A stretch of 64,000 nucleotides of DNA from Puffinus mauretanicus (taxonomy: Eukaryota; Chordata; Aves; Procellariiformes; Procellariidae). Position 1 is the first letter of the stretch, and every line of letters starts with the position of its first letter. The DNA is taken from assembly GCA_023333565.1 (NCBI GenBank), contig JAJKFH010003229.1, positions 2,144,001 to 2,208,000 of the forward strand, given 5' to 3'. Positions 36,186 through 49,835 of this stretch are shown here, piece by piece. Made by a program: the position numbers and the translations under genes. The notes under the pieces are model-generated. The model was not told the DNA's origin. It did not search any database and saw only the letters and a program-made list of their open reading frames with translations.

Positions 36186-37244
36186 AATACTGACCCCAGT
36201 CTGAGGATTTAACGTGCCAGAAAAGAGGCTGCATATCCCCACTGCACAGCTGTCATTGATTAAGGGTGGTACATGCAAAGGAGACTGAGGCTTTCACCTT
36301 TAGGAGCTGTTATTGCGAAGTTTCTCCACGATGGACAATTCCACTCTTTGACGTGTGCAATGGTTTGAAGCCACAGTCTGGCCACAGAGTATGGGTCTAA
36401 ATGCAAATTACTCAAATCCCAAGAAAAGGTCAGAGAGTCTGTTACTCACAGATGTTGTTCCGGAAAAGGTGTTTCATCGGTTCAGTGTTTGAACCAAATG
36501 AAAAATTTCCATTTGGCTAAACTGTTGCTGAATATTACCAAAGCATTATAAACATTCTACTATAAAATGCTATGTCCAGCTGCTACTTGTTAATTATAAA
36601 TCTAGGTTTTAGTGCTGGCTTTGAAAAATATATTTCCTGGGTGGATAATATGCCCTCCCAAACTTCTTTCTGGGGAGCAAACACAAAGAGACCATCACAA
36701 AAGCTTTTGCTATAAGTTATCACATCAACTGAGAATATTCATTTTAGTTCCAAATTTGTGTAGCTAGTAAAGTAAATATGAACCTCATGTATGCTTACTG
36801 AAAATTCTGATGGGAAAGTAATGTTTTTCCTGATTGTGGGAAAAGACCAGTCAACCATAGTGCAGGGGAGGAAATCCACTGTGTCAGTTGGCTGACGTGT
36901 AGTAAAAAACAAAATTATGTTTAAGAACACCTTGTATTGACCTCATTTTCCATCCAAAATATGTGAGAACTGGCAAGAGTGTACCGAAACATCCTCTTGC
37001 TACACGGTAGGTTAAAATCCGTTCATGTTGATGTAACCATTTCATTCCTCTAATAAGCTAAGTTATACTGTTTTATCTATTACAGACTAAAGACAACTGA
37101 ATTTACTGTAAAAAATCCACCTCAGTATTTCCTTTTGCATTCAGTTCCTTCTTTGGTTCATTTTTGATGACAAGCAGACTGATGGGAAGGAGAGAAACAA
37201 ATACAAATGGTCTTTAAAACAGGCTGTTCTGATTATGGATGTGC

Positions 37245-37412
37245 TTGTGACTAAGGCACTTGTCTGAAACTCAGTTTCTGGTTCAGTTCTTGGCTCTGCA
37301 GCATACATCCTGCATGAAATTGTACAGTTCACAGAATTTGTCTCAGTTTCTTCGTCTGAAAAATGGATGTAATCTTCATTTTACTGTGATTTTGTCAGGA
37401 TAGCTTCACTTA
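37245..37412 (+). mobile_element. MIR-like SINE, opposite orientation to the 34 and 36 kb copies
   Basis: Here the MIR pattern is in its forward direction: AAACTCAGTTTCTGGTTCAG, TTCTTGGCTCTGCA, then TTGTCTCAGTTTCTTCGTCT followed by GAAAAATGGATGTAATCTTC and a TTTTGTCAGGATAG tail (family: ggttcagttcctggctctgcc, cctcagtttcctcatctgtaaaatggggataat, gttgtgaggat). The landmarks are in the right order and spacing. It was recognised by eye. Confidence 0.7.
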
Positions 37413-40400
37413 TAGTTGTAGGCATCACACACACACCCCTAGATGAAAAGCAGTATTCCTAGTCTCATCATGATATTGTATGTGCTTACTCTCAACATTG
37501 TTTATGTTAAGTTTTTAAGAAATTCTTCTCAAATTCCTGTAAGTCTTGTGCTGATTATGGACATCCCATCTAATATGGAAACTGAACCTAACTGCTTGGT
37601 TTATGACTTTTAATCAGACAGCAGACAGAAACAACATATGGCAATAAGCTAAGAATCAAAATTCTTCTGGCAAATATTTGAAATAACACATGCATTGAGA
37701 CAATACAACCGTTTGTAACCAGATGGCAAACAAAAACAAGAGAAAGACATCCTGTAATGAGTATTACCTCAGCAAAACTGTTCTTATCTTCAGCAGTGAG
37801 CCAGCTGTGTGTTGCATATTGCTGCAGGAGACCTCAGGGCTAAGCTCCAGCTCTGGGATTAGTAATGTTGTCCCAGGCTGGGAAAGATACTCCTAATAAG
37901 TAAAAACTTCTGTACTCTTAACGGATCTCTTCGTTCTTTTGAAAGCACATAGGTATTTTGAGATTGAGTTTGTACTCAATGTCAGCCACTCAGGCCCACT
38001 TACTACACAACGCTAAACAGGTTCAAGAATTCTCACTGTGCTCTCAGAAATGAACAGCACTTCAGAATAATTAAAATTTAGGGCTAGGCAAACAAACAAA
38101 GCCAGGAGTTGAAATCAGTTCTAAATTAATGTTCTACTGGTGGGATGTTATGAATGGGTAGTGGCAAACATGGTACTTTACAGGGATTTTACAGGCAAAG
38201 TTTCTGTGAGTGTCAGATTCTGCTGCTTAAATAAGGTCTCCCGATACATTTTCATTTAAGTACAGTAGGTATTTCAGATTTGAAACTGCTTTAGCCAAAA
38301 GCCTCATCATTTCTCTTTTAATTTTATGTGTGTACATCAAAATATGTTTGCATAGATATCTTTGTTTGTCCTTCTTATATTAAGAAATATTTCAAGGCTG
38401 CACGTTCATAACCTGGCTTTCATTTGTTTAACCACGTTGCACATTTTAGTCTGGCACACCTGCAAGTTAACGGCTGTCTAGAGAGGCAGCCTTTAGACTG
38501 ATTGGAATTTCATTTAAGACAACAATCCAAATGCCCTGGCCTTCTCCTGCCTCCAAAACACACATGCTGAGCTTGAAAAAATAGCTGTAAATGTGCTGAA
38601 AGGAAATTGTAGAATGCTCTTTCTCCCCAACCCCCTCCTCCTCAATGTCCTGCTCCACAGCACTATGGCAAATACCAGCAAGGCAGGCTGGGAAATTCCT
38701 CTGAAAATGCTAACACATGAGTCTTATATGATACACTAGCACTGGTCATTACCAGGCAAGGACACTGAGAACAGTACTGGTGTGCGAAAATTCCCAGAGC
38801 CCTGGTTTATTGCAATGACTATTGTGAAGGCCACTTTGTAGTGCAGCTTATTCCTGAGATTTGGAAACAAGGGGACCTGTCAGCACTATAAATACTTGGT
38901 GTATTTTTTGGTATTAAAGGACTTAGGTATGGCAAGGGACAGCTGATATTTGTCACAAAGTCTGCAGAATATCCAGTCATTTTAAATTATTTCACCCAGC
39001 CTAGCATTGCCACATTTCTGTTGGAACTATTGTGATACACAAGAAGCTCTATTCAAAATGCTTATAGGCATCAGATGGATGACCTTCACTGAAGGCAGGA
39101 ATTTCTCTAAAATTCACAATTCTTAATTGGGAATCCACTGGTCGGTTTAGGTTTAAACTGCCAATGATACAATAGTAAGTTCTCTTCCTTTTTAAGAAAT
39201 ACTTCAAATATTCTTATGATTTAAGAAATTCAATTATTGAAGTGTTTCAATATTGAAGGACAAATCCACTTTTCCAAAGATATAGAAAGGACATGTAGAA
39301 CACTGCTATGTAGTATGCAGTCTTGCTTTTATATAGTAAACACCAGATCTAAATATCTGCCCCAGTACTCTCTAGCATTTCTGAATAGTTTACCTTTCAA
39401 AACCATGAAATTAAGCTAATGTTTTCATTTTCAATTTCCCATAATAGTGGCCATTATTGCTTCTATCAAAACAACAATCACTCCACAACAATTGTGTGGC
39501 CAATTTTTACTCTCACTTTTAAGCTTTCTACATTAGTTAAGCTCACTTAAGGTATGATTCAGTTCTCAGCTTTCAATCAACATAAGTTCTAGACAAGTTA
39601 TAGGAAAGCAAATGCCAGATGTATTGTTAGATGCCCGCTTTCTTAATAAAGACAGTGATTAGACTCTCATACAGCTATTAGACAGATAAAGGCAAAAGAC
39701 AGAACTTCCTTAAGACATTTAAAGTCTTCAGGCTTTAATTTCTTCCTGAATCAGGACAATGATTCCCCTTCCTTTTTTCCTTTCAGACCTAATGAGAAAT
39801 ACCATCTTTTATTAAAAACCCATCCAAATAAAACAGCTTTATTAGATAATTCAGCCTTGACTTTTGCCTACATGACTGTTGATTTCTGCTCAAATATAAA
39901 GCTTTGGTTACTGGAAACATTTAACAGAATATTCCGTAAACATTATGTTTTCTAAAAATTAGCCACATTTGGAAATTCATATTAGAGCTAATTTTAAAAT
40001 AGAGTTGGAGAGAGCAAGGGTGAAAGGTAACACATTTTATGTACAAACATATTTTATGGATTATTTGTTCTAGAGTGCTGCTAGTACTATGATAAAAAAA
40101 AATAACCAGGATACTGCTGATTTCTCTTGACATTAGTATGTAAATATTTTCTTATGTAAATCTAAGCACACATTGGAAAAAAAGTTTAAAGATGACCCAT
40201 ACAGATAGCAAAATGAAAGATTTTGTGGTAAATGGGGGAGTGTGTTGTGTGTGGCATGGGGAAAGGTGCACAGGAGAAAGGTAGATTTTTTCTCTTAAGT
40301 CATATATTCGTTTTACTTTTTACTTATAAAAAAATAATTAACTTCAGGATTTAGATTGATATCGTTTAAAGAAAAATGTTTTATTTAGCATTTCAAAGCA

Positions 40401-40423
40401 GAAAAGTCCCTAAACCCATTGCC

Positions 40424-40460
40424 AAGGAAAAAAAAAAAAAAAACACAACAACAAAAAAAC
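40424..40460. repeat. Poly-A and A-rich tract
   Basis: A run of about 18 A is followed by CACAACAACAAAAAAA. It is simple low-complexity sequence; no retrocopy body is evident upstream. Confidence 0.85.
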
Positions 40461-43400
40461 CCTATAACTATGAAAGCTTTACAGTGTATTGTTATTTCCA
40501 GGAAACATTTCATGTGTATTAACTCTACAGACAAAACCAGAGGGAGTACATAAACAAACTTAGAGGAAAGTGCTCCTGGCAGCAGATGAGCACACCAGAG
40601 ACTCCACACACGGTCATCCTTAGGCTCACTCGTTAGGGACTTTTTGTTTTTACAACCACTTTACAGTTTGTTGTGACACTTGAGTAAAGCTAATACAGAG
40701 AATAAGAAATGCATTTTGTCTGACTGTTCTTCCAGAAACTGAAATACTGGTTCCAAGAATAAACAATGTGATTTTCTGCTTGTTATGTGTTAAATTCAGT
40801 TGTAAACGTCAACAAAGTGGTGGGAAGGATATCACAGTCAGCTTCGACGCACACCTCTCACCTTCTGCTCTGATTTCAAGAGGATGCCTCTTTATTGGTG
40901 GCAGTCAGGTCTGAAGAGGTTAATATTTCACAAAAAGGCCCTGATATCAGGCCGGTACAAACTACTCACTACAGTTGACAGCAGCAGGCACTGTCTGTCA
41001 CGTAGATATAGCACAACATTTGGTTTATATTAACCTTGGAGGTATCAGAGAAATGTCTTGGGAAAAGTTGCATATACGGTTCCAAAGTTTGAGAGAACAA
41101 GGGACGGAAGTGAACTTGGAGAAATTATTTTCCTTGAAAAGGTGGAGATTAGCCTTGTGCCATTTTCTTCTTCCACTCAATGCCTCTCACTTAAACTTCC
41201 CTCACCCCAGCACTTCACCAAATTATCCCTTTCCAAAAACCTCTTCTTCTACTCTAATAGACATAGTATAAGAAAAAAGGTGGGAAAGAGGAGGGAGGAG
41301 TCTGCATGGAAAGTGTCTTCTGTCATAAATTTAAAAATATTCAGGGAAACATTTCTTTTCTTAGGACAGTGTTGTGAGCATTTAGGCATTTTCTTTAGAA
41401 ACAGATCTACTTGCAGATAAAGCAAAGCCTGGAAACCACCACCAAACAAATCCATAAAAGAAAAGAAAGTAAAACCTAGTTTCCCTTTTAATGCAAGTTT
41501 GGTGGCTGGTAGCCAAGAATGTGTGAAGTCCAGTCAAATTTTTTCCCTTATTTAGAAGATAGGTGAACACTCCAGTATCCATAGTCCATAGCATATTTCA
41601 GCTATTCTCTACCTGGCTTCTTGTTTTCAAGAAACTTTTAGAACTTCAACTGTCTTTGTGAACACCACCCATCTAACAAATTTAGTTTAAATCAGCAAGT
41701 TGGTTCAGGCAGAGGAAACAGACACACGCTTACACAATCCTTTTTTCTCAGGGGTGACCAGGGCAACAATCTGCTCCTATTTTTCCTTTAGAAATTATTT
41801 CAATGGTTTTTTTGTTTGTTTTTCTTAAAGCAGCTCTGACAGGTTTTTTACTATATAGTCTGATCAGACGCCTTCTTTGCATGTTAACTAAATATTTACA
41901 TTTTTTTCCTCAATAACAAACTATTTCAACAGTTATTAGGGGACTTCAAAACTAACTAATCCAAGGAACCTCTTACTCAAAATGTCAGCTTTGTAATGAA
42001 ATAATTTTGTGTAGCTCACTAGATGTTGATGCTGTCTGCTCTCAGCAGATGGCAAAATACAGAAAGTTATACCAAGCTGCAAGCCCCCTGGACTTAAATT
42101 TGAGTGATTTCTTTATAGCAAATGGAGATCACAAACCTCCGTTACAAACTGGTCCACGAGCATTGTAGCTCATCCTACTGCCTTGAACATAAGGTCTCAT
42201 CTGACATTGAATAAGACTTGTCATAGGAGGTGTGGGGATAAGAAGGTGATATGACATCCACCATAATGTGTAAAATCTATAAATTGATAACAAGCTCTGC
42301 TTCAAAAGATGTAGAAACCTGCATACTCCTGTAAAAGATGAGTCGCGGAGAAACCAATATTACTACAAACAATCGATTCCAATTAATTTGTTTAACAAGT
42401 GATCTGAATTTGGCCTTAGCCCTGTGGCAAAGTTTAGATTAAAACATTCAAACCAGAATGCATATTGACACAGAATATCTCCCTTTAATTCCCAAGAAAG
42501 ATGGAGGAAAATATATCCATCATCTTTGCAGTAAAAAAATTCTGAAATACATTAAAATATTTCAGAAAAGAATATAAAAAACCTACTTCACAAACAACAT
42601 AATTGAATAGTAATAGGTACTAAAAATCAGGAACTTAAAAACTTTTTCTTCTGTTTTCTAATTTTAAGAGCATTAAAATGCTATTTCCTTAAACCAAAAA
42701 AGGATGTTAAATTGACCATTAATATCTAATTGTCCTAAATTCTGTCAGAGGCAAGTATTTGGATTTCCAACTTTCCAAAAAAAGTACAGAATAGGATTTG
42801 AAAGCTAGCCTGGAGCTAAAAGGAGACTAACATGGCACTGAATATCCACACATCTCTCTAATGAGACTTTTTTACTGCACAATAAATCTTAAAACAGTTT
42901 GTATATGTACTGCAATTGCAGTATGACTCAAACAGCATTAATCAAGTGTTATGGTAACCTCATTTTAAAGTACCAACCCAGTCAAACATTTCTGTCACTG
43001 TACTTCATTTCTTACCAAGATTCTTTTAATAGGAAGGATTTTAGGATGTCCTGCGTATTTGCTTTCCTTATAAAAATGTCAAATCTCAAAGTTTACCTAC
43101 ATACCCAGAATTCTTTACCGTATTTTCTTCTGTGTGCCAGTAGTTGACATCATTTCTGCTTTGTTTGAACAGCTGGTCTTCGCCCAACTTCAGGAGTTCA
43201 GAGGTACAATCAAGGCCAAGACCTCACTCTTCATAAAGAAGAAATACAGAGCACAAGGAAATAGGATGTATCACCAAATATCCATGTTCCTTCCCTCGAG
43301 GGATAAGCTTGTTAAGTTAAAAGTTCCCTACTACTTTGTTAAGGTAGATTTCATCATATACCTCAGAGCTCCAGTGTGTTATCATAGAGTCATGATTTTC

Positions 43401-46084
43401 AATGACTCAAGGATATATGTATTCTTTATTTTCTACATCGCAATTCTGACTGACTCCATTGCAAATTACAGATGCCTGTCATATCCTCTATCTAGACCTT
43501 ATCTCACCATTCAGCTTTCAGTGTGACAGTGAAGAACATAGGAGACATTTGGGAGATGTTTTTCAAGGAGATGGGGAAGCTGAAAATGGATTTTAGCATA
43601 GTCAGCTGCAAGAGAGCAGTGACAGCATGGCTCCACAAAGAGACCAAGCTAGGAGGGACCACACACAGGACCCTGGGGTGGTGGCAGGAGTTCCATAAGT
43701 CCAGACAGAGCAAGGCAATGGCTGGGTATAGTTCAGGACACAGGACTGGAGGCAAAATAGGTGCAAAGGCCACCCAGGAGTCAGAGCCAGCAGACCAGCT
43801 ACCTACAGTACAGCCTAGGCAAGACTAGGTGCCTGGGCCTCAGTTTAAGTGGAGCTCCTGGGTTATCAGCAGAGGGGGCCTGGGTAGGGGTCCCAGGTCA
43901 GGCCAGTCAGGGCAATTAAAACCCACTAAAGCGCTTAGAGCCCTGACTGTCAACAATAGAAATTTTCAGTGTTTCCATGCCCGTTCCTCTATTTCTTTCA
44001 GCTTTCAGAGCTCTTTGAGAAGAACACCAGGTAGTGTCAACAGAGGATTTCATCTGAGTTAATCATTGTTTATTCTTTCTTTTGGGTTTTTCAGCCTTTC
44101 CAGCCACAATGTTGATTGACTGCATGTTTATTTTCATTTAAGTTTATAACATGGTTATAAAACAAAAAGCAATCATCCTGTCCACATCCCAATCCTTCTT
44201 AAATCCACTTCTCAATATGGTGAAAAAGATCAAGACTGAAACACTCGTTAAGGAAAGGAAACTTTCCTTAGCTATCAAAGTCACATCTGTGAATAGAAAC
44301 ATTCCTGTATTCAAATTCTCATAGACCTGAGCCCTAAATCTTCCATTTCTTCAGAAGCCCTGACGAACCGGCTGTAACATTTTCTGCAAAATTAAGTTTC
44401 CTTTGAAATGTATTTGTTTTAGCTGCATTTTGTCAAAAGACATCTAAGTTTCTGAAGTTGGTATCTGCCCGATTCAGAGTGAATCAGCAGAGCAGGGGCC
44501 TGAAGACAAACCAGGGGTCTACCTGCAGAGGGGTGTCATGTCAGGATATCCTGTGTGTGACACACTCAGGCTCTGGTGCCATTTGAAAGTTTCTAAATGG
44601 CAGAAGTTGTTGAACAGCAAAATCCTCCTCCTCCATTCAGGTTTAAAGCACATCCAGTCTGCCACAGAGAGACGTTTTGGACTGCTGGTCTATGTCTGCA
44701 CTCACAAAGAATGGATCTGTAAAGTGAAAGAGCTGGTGCTGAGAAGCTGACGTCCACACTATGCACACTTCAGGGGTTTATGGTTTGGATTACCTCAAAT
44801 CCGACTGCATGTACTGCATACCTTTCTACATCTGGAACGTACCAGGTGCCCTTTCAACTTAATTTTATCTAAAAGGCGTCCTGCTCATGCATTTGAGTCT
44901 GTTCCATGATGCAAACCAAAGCTCATTAAGTGAAGGTGATCTGGAAAATCTCCTTAAAAACACACTTGTGATATGAACTAAGACAGTAATGTAGTTGGGT
45001 GCAGGAAGATCCCTAATACTGATGGAAGCTGGAACACACCCCACCACCACCTCCCACCCCTGCCTTGGAAGCAGGGGGGATGATGTTTGTGGTAGATTAT
45101 TGAGCACACAGATACAAATACTATTTTGAATTCAGCTTTTTTAAAATTTTTTTTTGTCCCCATGTTCCTGCACAAGATATACCAATGACACATTCTTCAG
45201 TAGCCATCTGATGTATGAAAGAAGTGACAGAAACTGTATTCACCCCTTCATCTTTTCAACTTTCCTTATCCAGTGAAATGCAATGTACTCATAGAAACAC
45301 AAAACACAACTTCCTTCTACTTCCATGCATTTGAGTGCATCCATGAGAATGAGGCTTACGAAGCCTAGATGAAGCTAAGGAAGCCGTGATGGCGTTGTAG
45401 GAATTGAATTAAAATAAAAAACAAGGTACGGATGAAGTATGCAATTCATTTTCAGCTCATAAATCTTGATTTTAAAGTGAAAAGGGTACACAGAGGATGT
45501 ATAAAAATTTAGTGGCTACAGTCCTTCTAGTGTCAAAAACACATATTGACATAAGAACACACACTTCTGTGGAAAAAAATGTGAAGCCATTAAATTGTAA
45601 GATGTTAGTAAATCAGCTTTGGTTAAACTCGGCTCCCATTGTGCACCTGCATATGTATTTCACTATGTTCCAAGCCTTCTTTACTACGTCACTCAGTAAA
45701 TCAATCTATGATTTACTGAAAGAAGAAATTTTGAGCAAGGAATGAGTCATGATATTTATTTGAATTTCATTGACCCCTGGTGGGAATGAGGGAAAGGGTG
45801 GCACTGCCCATTTCTGTGAATGCAATGTTTTCTTGTCCCATGCCAAGACACTTTATTTTTACTGGGACAACTTCTGAGCTGGAAACATAAATAACAAAAC
45901 CAGTATTCCTGTTGGCCACCTTCTCAAGTAAGTGAGGATTGCAGAGGAAGGAAAGAGATTTAATTCAAACTTGGCAGTCACCAGGCAACCAAAGAATAAA
46001 CAAAGCTACACAGGGCCAAGGTAGAATGAAATAAGGATATGTTGTGTCTCTTTAAACTCTGTATTGATTACTCTGTGTACAAAC

Positions 46085-46122
46085 ATATATATATATGTAT
46101 ATTTGTGTGTGTGTGTGTGTGT
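46085..46122. repeat. (AT)6 and (GT)9 compound microsatellite
   Basis: AT units at 46085-46096 are followed by GTATATTT and nine GT units at 46105-46122. It is an alternating purine-pyrimidine tract, a typical variable vertebrate microsatellite. Confidence 0.95.
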
Positions 46123-47750
46123 AAAATCCAGCAAAGGTTTATACTGCTTTATGTATGACCTTTTAGTATCACAGAATATGATTTGATAGAAGAGCAGACC
46201 AAGCCTTTGTTTAGTCATGTCTTTGCTCTATTCCAAACACGGCAAACATGGCAACGATCAAGGTGGTTGAGTTGCACATCATAGTTCTTACTAACTCTAC
46301 ACAAACATACAAAGGTAAGGTATGTACGTGCACACAACAGCTCCACTGAGGTCTGTTGGCTTTGCCAACAAACTAGGGAGGTACTATCAAAGCCTCCAAA
46401 ACTTTGGAGTCATGAGAATGACTCCTGTTGTTAAGTTTATTCTATTACGTTCTTTGTTGGTGACGAAAGCAGCAAAATTAAGTGAGTTATAGTAGGAAAT
46501 GAGATAAGTTTATTTTCCTTCAAGGCAATTAGCAAAACAAATGTCATATTTGTCATAAATATGCCTGCATAACAAAAAAATCCCATACCTGTTGACTGAG
46601 ATGCAACATATCTGGACTCTTGGTACAATGTTGATTTTTCAATGAGCCCTTAGAACAGCAAAGCAGTTATCTTTTGATACGTGGCCCATAATATTTCAGG
46701 TCCTGTGCTAGACTGGAAATCAAACTAAATTATCTTCAGACCTCTTGAAAATCCCTGACCTTGAAACACTGAAGCAGTCTCCATGAAAATAATTGGGCTG
46801 GATCTGCAATGTCTGAAGAGCTGCTTGTATTCTTCTGGTTAAAGCACCTGTGTCTGTTTGAGCACATTGAAGCCTTTGGCTGTGTCATTCCTCTGCAATG
46901 TTTTGATAAGTGATGTTGAAAACTTATCAAGATGAATTACTCTGCTTTGGACACGTTACTGCCAAAATGGCACTACATCATGAACAGCACTGCTACATGT
47001 CCATATGCAGACCCCTGCTCACTTAACAAATGTACTTTAATAAACTTAACAAGAATGTAGAATTCCTCACAGCTGGTGCTGAGCTGAGATCAGCAGCTAA
47101 CATAGCTCAGGTGACAATTGGTCCCTGTTCCCTGCGTTGGAAGCATGCAGCGTTCTAGGATGAGGACTTGGGTTGCTCACGAGAACTGTCAGTCATGGGC
47201 TATTTTCCTGTGTGTTGCAGGATCTACCAGCAAGACTATAAAGAGCATTAAAAGGCTTTTCATTCAGCCTTGTTCTTCTGCTCTTTCTTTTCAGATTCTT
47301 AAGTTCTTAAGAAGGTGTTACAAAAAAATTCTTCCCTATTCCCTTCTCTGGGCAAGATGTATATGGCCAAATGATAGTATAAAATACCGTTTCAATCAGC
47401 TGATTCTTTAGCAGCTTTTAGCCCAAGAGAGACATTCTGCAGCAAGAATAAACAGAATAAAATCAGATCAAAAGCATTCTTGGCACTCAGTATTCAGTTG
47501 TCTCAGGAGAATATATAATATCCCTATTGCTACTCTAGGAAGGTAAGAAAGAAATTGCTGTTCACATCTCTCATACCCACTCCTTATGAAAAACTAGCTC
47601 ATCTATCCATCTCTTTCAGTCAATTGTAGATGCTTTTAAGCATTTACAGTTCATTTTTTTTGTGTGTCAAAAGGGCCGCACTGAATCCTTTCAGGATAAT
47701 TTCTTACTAGCATTCTGCTTATACTCTGCTGTCATTCCTTGATAGCTTTA

Positions 47751-48483
47751 ATCACAGAATCACAGAATGGTTGAGGTTGGAAGGGACCTCTGGAGGTCAT
47801 CTTGCCCAACCCCCTTGCTCAAACAGGGCCACCTAGAGCCAGTTGCCCAGGACTGTGTCTAGATGGTTTTTTTAATATCTTCAGGGATGGAGACTCCACA
47901 ACCTGTCTGAGGAACCTGTGCCAGTACTTGGTCACCCTCACAGTAAAAAAGTGTTTCCTGATGTTCTGATGAAACCTCCTGTGTTTCAATTTGTGCCCAT
48001 TGCCTCTTGTCCTGTCACTGGGCACTACTGAAAAACCTGGCTGTTTCCACTCTCCCTTCAGGCATTTATATACATTGATAAGATCCCCCTGAGCCTTCTC
48101 TTCTCCAGGCTGAATAGTCCCAGCTCTCTCAGCCTTTCCTCATAGGAGAGATGCTCCAGTCCCTTCATCATCCTTGTGGCCCTTCACTGAAATCTCTCCA
48201 ATCTCTCTGTACTGAAGAGCCCAGAACTAGACACTGCGCTCCAGGTGTGGCCTCACCAGTGCTGAATAAAGGGGAAGGATCACCTCCCTCGACCTGCTGG
48301 CAATCCTTTGTCTAATGCAGCCCAGGATACTATTTGCGTTCTTTGCAGCAAGGGCACGTTGCTGGCTCATGTTCAACTTGGTGCCCACCAGGACCCCCAG
48401 GGCCTTTTCTACCAAGCTGCTTTCCTGATGGGTGGCCCTCAACGTATATTGGTGCATGGGGTTGTACTTCCCCAGGTGTAGGA
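47751..48483 (-). mobile_element. CR1 LINE copy D, 5'-truncated, minus strand
   Basis: The element starts with the reverse complement of the octamer end (ATCACAGAATCACAGAATGG) and GGTTGGAAGGGACCTCTGG, the classic avian CR1 3' end. It extends about 730 bp to CCCCAGGTGTAGG, inside the post-RT part of ORF2. Minus-strand remains include QRALAAKNANSILGCIRQR then [17 protein letters not shown] (48457-48227) and [19 protein letters not shown] (48025-47819). It is an older family than copies A and B. At the position of the frameshift shared by A and B, this copy is in frame (ALAAKNAN). Confidence 0.94.
48227..48457 (-). pseudogene. CR1 copy D ORF2 post-RT fragment
   Basis: A 76-codon open piece corresponds to the ORF2 region downstream of the reverse transcriptase palm: LGVLVGTKLNMSQQRALAAK, then NANSILGCIRQRIASRSREV and [14 protein letters not shown]. 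The rest of ORF2 toward the 3' end (to about 47850) is split by frameshifts and stops. It is a dead fragment with no expression signal. Confidence 0.88.
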
Positions 48484-48624
48484 AAATGATATGAAAGCTT
48501 TTTGCAGAACAGGGTAAGATGTTCCTGCCATGCTAAGTGATGCTACTTCTATAATGAAACCCTATGCATTCACTGTCATTTTTTCCTCTTTTTTGATTAT
48601 CTATTTCCCAGGGACAGAGAAAGG
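48484..48624. other. Unique spacer between CR1 copies D and E
   Basis: About 140 bases of AT-rich sequence show no CR1 similarity. This shows that D and E are separate insertions and not one continuous element. Confidence 0.7.
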
Positions 48625-49835
48625 GTGAGATTGGAAGGGACTTCTGGAGATCACGTAGTTAGGCCCAACCTTGTTCAGAGCAGGGTCAACTACAACAATA
48701 ATGTTCTGAATCTCTCCAAGACTCAATCTTGAGCAACCTGTTCCAGTGTTTGACTGCTCACACAGTAAAAAAGTGTTTTCTTGGCTTCACATGAAATTTC
48801 ACATATTTAATTTTCTGCCCAGTGTCTCTCATCCTTCTGCAGGACATCATTGAGGAGAGCCTGGTTCCATCTTCTTTACTGCCCCCATCAGATATTTATA
48901 CACATGGATAAGATCTCCCTGAGCCTCCTCTGTTCCTGGATGGATGGTCCCAGCTCTCTCAGCCTTTCCCAATAGGAAAGGTGTTCCAGTCCCTTCGTCC
49001 CCTTTGTGGACCTTCACTGGACTCACACTAATACACCCCTGTCTCTCTTATACTGGGGAGCCTAATACTGGACCCAGCACTCCAGGTGTGTCTCACCAGT
49101 GCTGAGCAGAATGGAAGAGTCACCCGCTTCGACCTGCTGGCAATGCGCTGCCTAATGTAACCCAGGATGCTGCTGGCCTTCTTTGCTGTGAGGATGCATC
49201 CCTGGTTCATGTTCAACATGGTGCTCACTAAGACCTGCAGGTCCTCCTCTACCGAAATACTTTTCAGCTAGTTGGTCCTGAGCCTGTACTGGAGCATGGG
49301 ATTATTCCTCCCCATGCGCAGGACTTCCCTTTGTTGAATTTCATGAGATGATTGCCTTCAGACCATTTCTCCAGCCTGCTGAAGTCTTTCTGACCAGTGC
49401 CACAGCCATCTGTGTGTCAGCCACTCCTCTCAGTTTTGGGTCATACGCAAACTTCCTGAGAGTGCCTTGTGTCCTATTGTCCAGATAAATAATGAAGACA
49501 TTAAGCAGTATCGGACCCAGTATCAATCCTTAGGGTACACGTCTAGTGATTGACCTCTAGCTGGGCATTGTGCTGCTGCTGACAACCCTTTGAGCCTGGC
49601 AGTTCAGCTGGTTTTCAGTTCACTCCCCAGTCCATTTATCTAGCCCATACTTCATCAGTTTGTCAATGAGGATGTTACGAGAGAGAGTGTTGAAAGCCTT
49701 GCAAAGGTCAAGATAAACAACATCCACCGCTCTCCTCTCATTTACTAAACTAGTAATTTCTTTGTAGTGAGCTATCAGGCTGATTAGACATTACCTCCTC
49801 TTCAAAAATCCATGCTGAATTTCTCCTAATGAACC
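48625..49835 (-). mobile_element. CR1 LINE copy E, 5'-truncated, minus strand
   Basis: The element starts near GAGATTGGAAGGGACTTCTG, lacking the terminal CACAGAAT octamers, so its 3' tip is eroded. It runs through the CR1 3' UTR and ORF2 tail (CAACCTGTTCCAGTGTTTGA, then CACACAGTAAAAAAGTG) to the RT region. The end near 49835 is approximate (last CR1-like part reads QHGFLK on the minus strand, followed on that strand by LIAHYKEITSLVNERRAVDV). It is about 1.2 kb long, older and more diverged than copies A and B. Confidence 0.92.
49028..49835 (-). pseudogene. CR1 copy E reverse transcriptase remains
   Basis: Minus-strand pieces are 49526-49341 (ILGPILLNVFIIYLDNRTQG, then LRKFAYDPKLRGVAD) and 49228-49028 (MLNMNQGCILTAKKASSILG, then YIRQRIASRSK and SALVR). 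The FADD catalytic block reads FAYD (49440-49451 on the plus strand), so an active-site aspartate is lost. Stops and frameshifts separate the pieces. The copy is inactive. Confidence 0.88.

Larger units (their letters stand above)
34341..47750. other. AT-rich non-coding DNA with two MIR-like copies
   Basis: Apart from the MIR-like elements at 36078-36185 and 37245-37412 and simple repeats at about 40424-40460 and 46085-46122, nothing recognisable was seen. Frames such as 41058-41420 and 43134-43526 are about 120-130 codons long but have no domain features, no conserved neighbours and overlap other frames, so they are treated as chance. Confidence 0.55.

Noticed and set aside
47118..47411. 97-codon frame near 47.2 kb
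   Set aside because: No recognisable motif and no coding context; a likely chance frame.
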